Below are positions 57,758 to 64,000 of a stretch of 64,000 bases of DNA, piece after piece (position 1 is the stretch's first letter; the number at the start of each line of letters is the position of its first letter). The position numbers and the translations under genes are program-made. The notes beneath the pieces are model-generated. The model was not told the origin of the DNA. It saw nothing but the letters and a program-made list of their open reading frames with translations, and did no database searches. Source of the stretch: Ahaetulla prasina (lineage: Eukaryota > Chordata > Lepidosauria > Squamata > Colubridae); the NCBI RefSeq assembly GCF_028640845.1, contig NC_080539.1:104992554-105056553 (forward strand), written 5' to 3'.

Positions 57758-58028
57758 GAAGCTATAGGAATGAGGTATGGTCAATGGTGGACAATTTAAG
57801 GTTAACGTTTTGGGGGTTTGGGGAATGAAACCACAGAGTCAGGTAGTGCATTCCAGGCATTGAGCACTCTATTACTGAAGTCATATTTTCTGCAATCGAG
57901 TTTGGAGCGGTTTACCTTAAGTTCGTATTTATTATTTGCTCGTGTATTGTTGTGGTTGAAGCTGAAGTAGTCATTAATAGGTAGGACATTATAGCAGATA
58001 ATTTTATGTACTACACTTAGGTCAGACT

Positions 58029-58950
58029 GAAGTCTAAACCATTTCTAAACCATGCTTTCCTGCATGTTTGATAACTGAATTGCAGGAAGAGACTTCTTCC
58101 CAGTCATAGGATTCATAAACTAGGGATTATGATTGTTGACTCACTTCCTGATTTCTCAAAATCTGTGTCACTGAATTGTCCTTCCTATCTGCTACTAATA
58201 TAGTTCCATAAATGTTGTTATAGTCTTTTCCTTGCACATGTGCTTGTACCCTTGATTACAGTTCATAAGAATTTCAAATTATATGTTTGAAGTGCACGAC
58301 CTTAAATCTGATCTCTGTTCCAGTGTTCCAACTTATAGCTCTAAATTAAATGGTACTTCAGAGCACCCAAAATAATATCTACATGAACATGATTTAAAGC
58401 AGTTCCCTATTTTTATCTTCATGTAAACCACTATAAAGGCAACTAAAATTCTGAAGACCTAAACCAAGGTTTTTATAGTTTATAGAAACACAGAAAGCTA
58501 CTATTTATTGAGCCAGTACTCCTGACATAGACTGGTAGTTTATGTAGGGAGTTTAAGGCAGAATTTTTTCCAGTCCTGTGTGAAGATGCAAGAGGTCTTT
58601 AGACATTGTATTGTATCATGGAGCTTTTTTCTTCCTACTACTATTTAATTAATCAAAATGTATATCCTACATTTCGATCTATCTGCCAATGTGGTGCCTT
58701 AAATGACTCACTATGGCGGGAGACAAACCATGCATTTTAAGGATGATGAAAGTAGTTTCTGTAAGGCATCCCTGGGCCTTATTTTATACACATTTTTGAA
58801 ATCCTCATAATACATAATAAAGCTCCCAACAACCAATACGCCTGAATTCAATCCCAACAGATCATATGTGTGTGTGTGTATGTGTGTGTATGCGTATCTG
58901 TGTGTCCCGGATCCATTTGTTCTAAATATCCATCCATTCCTTCTTCTATC
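58029..58950. other. Unique AT-rich DNA with a short (GT)n
   Basis: No gene recognised. (TG)n with GTA variants at about 58865-58900. Confidence 0.45.
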
Positions 58951-58951
58951 C

Positions 58952-59300
58952 CAGGGGTCAGCAACTTGGGGCTCTGGAGCCACATGTGACTCTTTCACCC
59001 CTCTGCTGTGGCTCCCTGTCACTCAAAATATGCATCACAACCGCCAATGTGCGACACAATTTATTGAGTTTTTCAACCCCCGGTAGGCCAACCATGGATA
59101 AACCTAAGAAAAAGGAAGTTTCAGAAGAAAACAGAACGTTTAATTCAACTACATATGCTAGTTTTGTGGCCGTTCAAGAAATAGTCAGGCACGGGAAAGG
59201 TTTTGTGGCTCCCGGTGTTTTCTTTTCTGTGGTAAATGAGTCCAAATGGCTTTTTGAGTGTTTAAGGTTGCAGACTCCTTTTCTATCCTGTCACAACTAA
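58952..59300 (+). mobile_element. Internally deleted hAT element with transposase N-terminal remnant
   Basis: The left end CAGGGGTCAGCAACTTGG is a typical hAT terminus. An open frame from ATG at 59094 reads 'MDKPKKKEVSEENRTFN', then jumps to 'ASFVAVQEIVRHGKGF'. Both phrases resemble hAT transposases of the Charlie/GTF2IRD2-related type: a basic N-terminus, then the region after the BED zinc finger. The BED finger and some flanking sequence are deleted, and the catalytic core is absent; the frame stops at 59298-59300. The right terminus was not found. Non-functional, but a trace of an autonomous hAT in this genome. Confidence 0.6.
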
Positions 59301-60360
59301 ACACCCACTTTTAGAAGCTTTTGAACTAATTCTTTGACTATTCAAAAGTGAGTTTCTTTCTTCTCCATTCCCCCAATTCCACTACTTCATTTGCTTAAGG
59401 GCTAGTAAAACTGCCCTTATCTTATCTCTAGTTTCTTTATCCTGCTTTTATTATTTAACCAAATGTTTTAACTTTTTCCTGACTTGCGCCAACTTTAGTG
59501 CAACTGACTATACATGGGGGAAAAAATGAACAATAGAAAACCTATATAAAGCGTATTAAATTAGAATTATGGATATAGTAGACTTTTTAAAAAAACCATT
59601 GAGAAATTAGATGAAGCAAAATCATTCCCACCTAAATGTAGAGTGATAACAAAATACTTTTCCATTGATACACACAACCATAATCAGTTCTTCAAATATG
59701 TATAAAATATACATTTTAATAGTTCTATCTACAGAAGGAGGAAATAAAAAATCATGGTGTTGACATGCATATTTAACCTGAACTCTCCCCCTCCCCCGTG
59801 TTTCACAAGGATAGGCATGGAGATCTTTAAAATATGAAATGAATGTTTTATTTTTGCATTTTTATCTTTACCATTGTACACAAAAGAAGTTCCATTCCCT
59901 TTTTGATTGTGTGAGTTATAGAGTACAAACACCAATTCTACAAAAGTTTGCAGAGACTCTATTGGGAAATACTGAGTAATTAAAATGGAAAGCTACCCAG
60001 CACCAAAGTTGTACAATAATCATACACAGCAAAATCTTCCAAATATGAAGTGATTCTTTCCCTACTAGAAGCTTTGCTAAAAATGATGCTGCAATTCCCT
60101 GAATGTAAATTTAAAATAATCAGTGACTTTCACTTTAGCATGGAAAAAAATGGACTTTTACTTAGAAAAGTATAGATTGCAATTAGGACTGGAATTACCA
60201 TGACTAGACAATGCAGTCTTTAAGTGAGTCAATCTAAAAACAAACAGTAGCCATACTATATGTGCTTTTATAAAAGTCTGGTATAGATTAAAAAAAGATT
60301 AAAGATGATTAAAAATAGATTTAAATGATTTAAAAATAGATTAAAAATGAATTAAAATAT
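59301..60360. other. Unique AT-rich DNA
   Basis: No gene or recurring repeat recognised. Short 'gattaaaaatagattt' repeats at about 60290-60360. Confidence 0.4.
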
Positions 60361-60367
60361 AAAAATA

Positions 60368-60381
60368 CACACATACACACC

Positions 60382-60420
<39 letters not shown>
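60368..60420. repeat. (CA)n with CCCA variants
   Basis: 'acacatacacacccacccac' followed by about 13 CA units. Confidence 0.95.
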
Positions 60421-60451
60421 GTTTTCTGAGGTTTTCACAGGTCTTTGTATG

Positions 60452-60773
60452 TAAGTCTTTGGTTATTTGGGTTTTCTCCCGCGTAAAATTGGAAGTGTCT
60501 TGGCGACGTTTCGACAAAGTCTCATTCAGACTAATCTGAGCACAACCAAGCCCCCACCCAAACAGGACACACCCCCAGCCAATCAGAGCACAGCCAAGCT
60601 CCCACCCAATCAGTTCAAACTCCCACTAGCAGTTAAAAAGGAAGAAACAGCTGCAATCACACATTGCTCCCAGAAGTACGAAGTTGAAGCCTGAAGATGA
60701 CGAATGAGACTTCGTTGAAACGTCGCCAAGACACTTCCAATTTTACGCGGGAGAAAACCCGAATAACCAAAGA
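60452..60773. mobile_element. Element with about 70-bp terminal inverted repeats
   Basis: The left arm starts 'gtctttggttatttgggttt' and the right arm ends with the complement 'aacccgaataaccaaagac'. The arms match over about 70 bp through 'ggaagtgtcttggcgacgtt' and 'gagtctcattc'-like sequence with few mismatches. The centre has four 'caaccaagcccccaccca'-type repeats and 'cagctgcaatcacacattgc'. Flanked by (CA)n on the left and (CCTA)n(CATA)n(TA)n on the right. Non-coding, and of a type abundant in squamates. Confidence 0.75.
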
Positions 60774-60825
60774 CCTACCTACCTACCTACCTACATACAT
60801 ACATACATATATATATATATATAAA
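60774..60825. repeat. (CCTA)n(CATA)n(TA)n compound microsatellite
   Basis: Three successive short arrays directly abutting the inverted-repeat element's right end. Confidence 0.9.
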
Positions 60826-60981
60826 AGAAAAATCTAATTTGCTTTTGGAGTGCTCTTTACAGCCGCTGCTGCCTGTTCTCCACATTTGATTTGACAATCT
60901 TTTTGCCATGGTCATTAAACAAATCATGCAGACATTAAAAATATCTGGTTTCTCACATTGACTTTGCTTGTCAGAAGGTGT

Positions 60982-61382
60982 TGTGTCTGTGCCCCCCGAG
61001 CCGGGCCCCCTGCCAGAAAGTGACTCAGAAAGTAAGGGGGAAGGGCCATCAGGACTTACCTCTGGAGCACCGGCTTGCCTGGCTCAGCTCCAGGAGCCAG
61101 AGGCAGGCCAAGTGGAGGAGATAACGAGGCCTCTGTCCCCTGACTTTTCCTCCCCCAGGCCACTCCTCCAGACCCAGCTGATGGCAATCAGGCCTGGCTA
61201 GACCCTAGGTTTCGTAGGCAGGAGAGGCGGGAACAACAGAAGCAGGGGTGGGGCAGGCCTAGGAAGTGCTGAATCACGGAGCCACACCCCACAGAGTATA
61301 AAAGCAGCCCTGGCTGTTCTTCTGCTCCGTGACGAGCAAAAATTGAGCTGAACTATTTGACTCAGGGAGAAGTGAGCTGAAC
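60982..61382 (+). mobile_element. LTR fragment interrupted by CR1
   Basis: Starts TGTTGTGTCTGTGCCCC and has 'gctgaatcacggagccacac' followed by a TATA box 'gtataaaagcagccc' at about 61296-61310, closely parallel to the LTR at 41232-44174. It is cut at 61382 by a CR1 3' end; no continuation was recognised beyond 61860. The open frame 60968-61201 (Pro/Glu/Ser-rich) lies upstream of the TATA box and is unlikely to be a gene. The left flank 'cattgactttgcttgtcaga' looks like a scrap of the 51936-52329 family. Confidence 0.65.
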
Positions 61383-61858
61383 TATAATAATAATATCAGA
61401 GTTGGAAGGGACCTTGGAGGTCTTCTAATCCAACCTCCTGCCCAGGCAGGAAACCCTACATCATTTCAGACAAATGGCTATCCAACATTTTCTTAAAAAT
61501 TTCTAGTGTTGGAGCATTTACAACTTCTGTAGGCAAGTTGTTCCACTGATTAATTGTTCTAACTGTCAGGAAATTTCTCCTTAGTTCTAGGTTGCTTCTC
61601 TCCTTGATTAGTTTCCACCCATTGCTTCTTGTTCTACCCTCAGGTGCTTTGGAGAATAGTTTGACTCCCTCTTCTTTGTGGCAACCCCTGAGATATTGGA
61701 ACACTGCCTTCATGTCTCCCCTAGTCCTTCTTTTTATTAAACTAGGCATACCAAGTTCCTTCATATGTTTTAGCCTCCAGTCCCCTAATCATCTTTGTTG
61801 CTCTTCTCTGCACTCTTTCTAGAGTCTCAACATCCTTTTTACATCGTGGTGAGCACAT
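61383..61858 (-). mobile_element. CR1 LINE 3' end
   Basis: Reverse orientation. (AAT)n tail, 'agagttggaagggaccttgg', then coding complementary to 'MKELGMPSLIKRRTRGDMKA', '[20 protein letters not shown]' and 'LELRRNFLTVRTINQWNNLP' (61456-61764, open for 102 codons). This is the C-terminus of CR1 ORF2. Better preserved than 18180-18690. Confidence 0.92.
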
Positions 61859-62123
61859 CTGAATGCAATATACCACTAAAACTCTTGTGATCTTTAAGTC
61901 GCAGAAATGCTGCATCAGAGGGCAACAATTTTTGAATCAGAGGGCAACAAGTTAGAATGCATCCCAAATCTGAGATCTGTGACTCCCAAAGGAATGAAAT
62001 TTGGGAAATTGTGGTTAATCCAGTGCTACTGGCTGATGCTGTGGTCACATGATCCTCCTTTTGAATGTTTCATGACAGTTTCCCAGTGAGCCTCACAATC
62101 CCTTACTCCCTTCATCACCTGGA

Positions 62124-62262
62124 CAAGGGTGTCAAACTGGCGGCCTGTGGGCCGGATGCGTCACGTGCAGGCTACGACCACCCCAACTCCACAAATGGAA
62201 AAAATGTTGCAAAACATTTATGTCACAGCAACATGATGTGGCAAGCTTAACACCCATGTCCT
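62124..62262. mobile_element. hAT-type MITE, 'GGGTGTCAAACTG' family
   Basis: Ends 'caagggtgtcaaactggcgg' and 'agcttaacacccatg' are degenerate inverted repeats; the interior 'cctgtgggccggatgcgtca' is shared with 47619-47744. Non-coding, no clear target duplication. Confidence 0.6.
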
Positions 62263-62317
62263 AGAAACAGCCACTATGTAGGGAGAGTAGGGGAAGAAGG
62301 AAGGGAGGGGGAGCAAG

Positions 62318-62372
62318 AGAGAGAGGAAGGAAGGAAAAAAGAAAGTAAGGAAGGAAGGAAGGAAGGAAGGAA

Positions 62373-62414
<42 letters not shown>
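62318..62414. repeat. (AAGG)n(AAAG)n array, left of SINE
   Basis: Purine-only tract, about 97 bp, preceded by irregular 'gagagaggaagg' sequence. The adjoining SINE splits it from 62667-62757. Confidence 0.95.
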
Positions 62415-62415
<1 letters not shown>

Positions 62416-62666
62416 GGCCTCTGGTGGCTCAACAGACTAATGCAGTCTGTTATTAACACAGCTGCTTGCAATTACTGCAAGTTCAAGTCCCACCAGGCCC
62501 AAGGTTGACTCAGCCTTCCATCCTTTATAAGGTAGGTAAAATGAAGACCCAGATTGTTGGGGGCAATAAAAGTTGACTTTGTATATAATATACAAATGGA
62601 TGAAGACTATTGCTTAACACAAGGTAAGCCGCCCTGAGTCTTCGGAGAAGGGCGGGATATAAATTC
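62415..62666 (+). mobile_element. tRNA-derived SINE with L2-type tail, complete
   Basis: Head: 'ggcctctggtggctcaacag' (A box), 'gcaagttcaagtcccacc' (B box). Body: 'ggttgactcagccttccatc', 'ggtaaaatgaagacccagat', 'ttgttgggggcaata'. Tail: 'gccgccctgagtcttcggag', 'aagggcgggatataaattc'. The tail matches the 3' end of the L2 LINEs ('ccctgagtccttcgggagaa', 'gggcagtataaaaatcaaat' at 26641-26680), which explains how it moves: it borrows L2 reverse transcriptase. Pol III promoter inside the head. It is bracketed on both sides by (AAAG)n. Confidence 0.88.
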
Positions 62667-62670
62667 AAAT

Positions 62671-62757
<87 letters not shown>
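62667..62757. repeat. (AAAG)n array, right of SINE
   Basis: About 22 AAAG units with almost no interruption. The Phe/Leu/Ser-repeat frames on the other strand are artefacts. Confidence 0.97.
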
Positions 62758-62759
62758 CG

Positions 62760-64000
62760 GACACTCGGTGGGGAAACTGGCAAGTAATTAGAAGTCATTC
62801 CTGCTTCCACTGCTTTTTTGCCTGCCCTTGGTCATTTTTTTTTCTCTCTAGAAGGAAATGCCTCTTAAACAATGACTCAACATGACATGTTGTCTAGTAA
62901 ATATATAAATATAACACTTTGCTTTCTCAGAATCCAGATATACAATACATGCCTGAAAACATGAAGGAGGGCAATTTTAAATTCAGAAAATAGAAAGGAA
63001 AAGATTTAAAAACCAAACCCTCAAAAATATTCCACATACATTCAGACAGTGGTGGATCCAGAGAGTATTATTTTGAGTCATGTAAGCCTGATATAAAACC
63101 AGCTCTAAGCTACTTGGATGTCTGATTCAAGTATTTATCACACACATCAACTTTCAATGGAATATTCTAGCTTTCTGTACGGCTGCCTGTTTCACAGAAT
63201 TGTGTGGTCAATGATTATAGAGAAACAAATGTTTTCTCTTGGGTGGGCTGAAACTCTCGACATATATAACAAACCACATAGCATTTCCATATGAACTTGA
63301 CATATTTAACTGAGTCTGGGCAACATGGGTGGGAAATACCATGTGTGAATAAATCAGGGTTTTCTTTTTTAAAAAAAAAATGTTAATGCATTTTCTCCCA
63401 TCTGGAATCACTCTTAAATTTATATAATTACACTATACAATTATACTGTTAGATTTGTACAATGCTCCTAAAAGTGCCAGAGAGCTATTCATTTATATAT
63501 AATTCATCTGTCAATTATATTCACACTTCTTTGCTTCTGAAATTGCATTCCTGCAATGTGTGCAATATTTATAATCTTGCTTCTGAGACATGTTTTCTAA
63601 AATATTTCTGGCTTCCTTTGATTTCTGGTTACTTTAAAAACTCCTGAAGATATGTAAATGAAATTGGCAAAAAGCCTACAGTATTGACAATGGGATTTAG
63701 GATTGTTTTAAAATCTATTGTAAAAATAATTGCTCAAAAACAGCTGTGCTGCATTTTTTAATTTGGAGTAAATCCAAGCCATCTCCCACATTATTTTGTT
63801 TTCATGCAAAAATACCCTAGAGTGGAATATAATGAAATTTCACTAAAAAATATGATTGAAAATAGGCTTCATTCCTAACAGAAAGTGATGTTTAGTTTCA
63901 AATCTCTCTAGAAATATGTTTTACTTTGAAACTCTTCTCTCAAAATTCTGGAACTTCTCAGAAGCATCACTACTTCATATGAAAGCAGATGCCAAAATTG
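62760..64000. other. Unique AT-rich DNA
   Basis: No gene or recurring repeat recognised to the end of the window. Confidence 0.45.

Larger units (their letters stand above)
53169..57766 (-). mobile_element. Nearly full-length L2-type LINE, about 4.6 kb
   Basis: Minus strand, order 5' to 3': GC-rich 5' region (57766 to about 56450) with a YY1-like site at the very start and two 99-bp direct repeats; endonuclease (from 'LMLCNARSVANKA' in 56000-56452, through 'LVMGDFNLP' in 55626-55937, to 'WSDHSLLRLDF' in 54904-55629); reverse transcriptase (53382-54893); 3' UTR with 'accgccctgagtccttcggg' and an (AAAT)n tail at 53169-53190. Only a few frameshifts separate the pieces. I see no convincing ORF1. 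Flanking target duplication is absent or very short. Confidence 0.9.
53010..58028 (-). mobile_element. CR1-group LINE 3' end (DLTPFLRG family), split by L2
   Basis: Two halves on the minus strand: 57767-58028 (end of ORF2, complementary to 'YNVLPINDYFSFNHNNTR...' and 'LPDSVV'-type sequence, frame broken) and 53010-53168 (3' UTR with 'aggggcatgcataagtgcac', 'accgtccctgtcctaat' and tail). The break is within 'gacctctta|ggaatgagg', which is continuous in the relatives at 10310-10335 and 51280-51290. The 4.6-kb L2 LINE fills the gap. Confidence 0.85.

Noticed and set aside
60968..61201. Pro/Glu-rich 77-codon frame as a gene
   Set aside because: Lies within the LTR upstream of its TATA box; low-complexity and without motif.

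Overview
This is a repeat-dominated, AT-rich nuclear segment from a squamate reptile, most probably an advanced (colubroid) snake. The evidence is the combination of a Sauria-type tRNA SINE with a BovB-like tail, a BovB 3' end, an AT-rich L1, a GC-rich L2-type LINE, CR1 and Rex1-like LINEs whose tails run into (ATTCT)n/(AATAG)n microsatellites, long (ATCT)n and (AAAG)n arrays, and many small hAT-type elements. I see no intact host protein gene, tRNA, rRNA or CRISPR array. Every convincing long reading frame belongs to a retrotransposon. All family names come from recognition of motifs, not from a database search.

Layout. 1-6.4 kb: mostly unique DNA with two hAT MITEs (1290-1573, 2945-3358), a zinc-finger-like remnant (1663-1869), two SINEs and a CR1-group LINE end (5480-5976). 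6.4-12.1 kb: two copies of a duplicated block (6423-8199 and 10844-12099). The first copy is interrupted by an L2 fragment and is followed by a CpG-rich island with about 170-bp tandem units and a coding-looking but frame-broken stretch (8200-9900). 12-24 kb: mainly unique DNA with MITEs, a large (ATCT)n array, CR1 and Rex1-like fragments, and one MITE nested in another element. 24.4-26.7 kb: a 5'-truncated, broken L2 LINE. 27.3-29.7 kb: an almost identical 1.2-kb tandem duplication carrying a MITE, a hairpin element and a LINE end. 29.9-38.5 kb: a palindromic minisatellite, an old CR1 split by BovB, a Rex1-like LINE with an AATAG tail, a Sauria SINE and a CR1-group RT fragment. 41.2-44.2 kb: a solo LTR split by a young L1. 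45.2-50.4 kb: the longest stretch of low-repeat DNA. 51.0-51.9 kb: a LINE end flanked by a 55-bp direct repeat. 53.0-58.0 kb: a nearly full-length 4.6-kb L2 LINE inserted into a CR1-group LINE end. 58.9-64 kb: a hAT transposase remnant, a long-inverted-repeat element, another LTR interrupted by CR1, and a SINE lodged inside an (AAAG)n array.

How the parts relate. Several non-autonomous elements sit beside plausible partners. The SINE at 62415-62666 ends in the same 3' tail as the L2 LINEs, and the Sauria SINE carries a BovB-like tail. The MITEs show 8-bp target duplications of the hAT class, although the only transposase trace (59094-59299) has a different terminus. Nested insertions and the duplicated blocks give relative dates: L1 after the LTR, CR1 after the second LTR, L2 after the CR1-group LINE, and the short L2 at 7013-7540 absent from the duplicate block.
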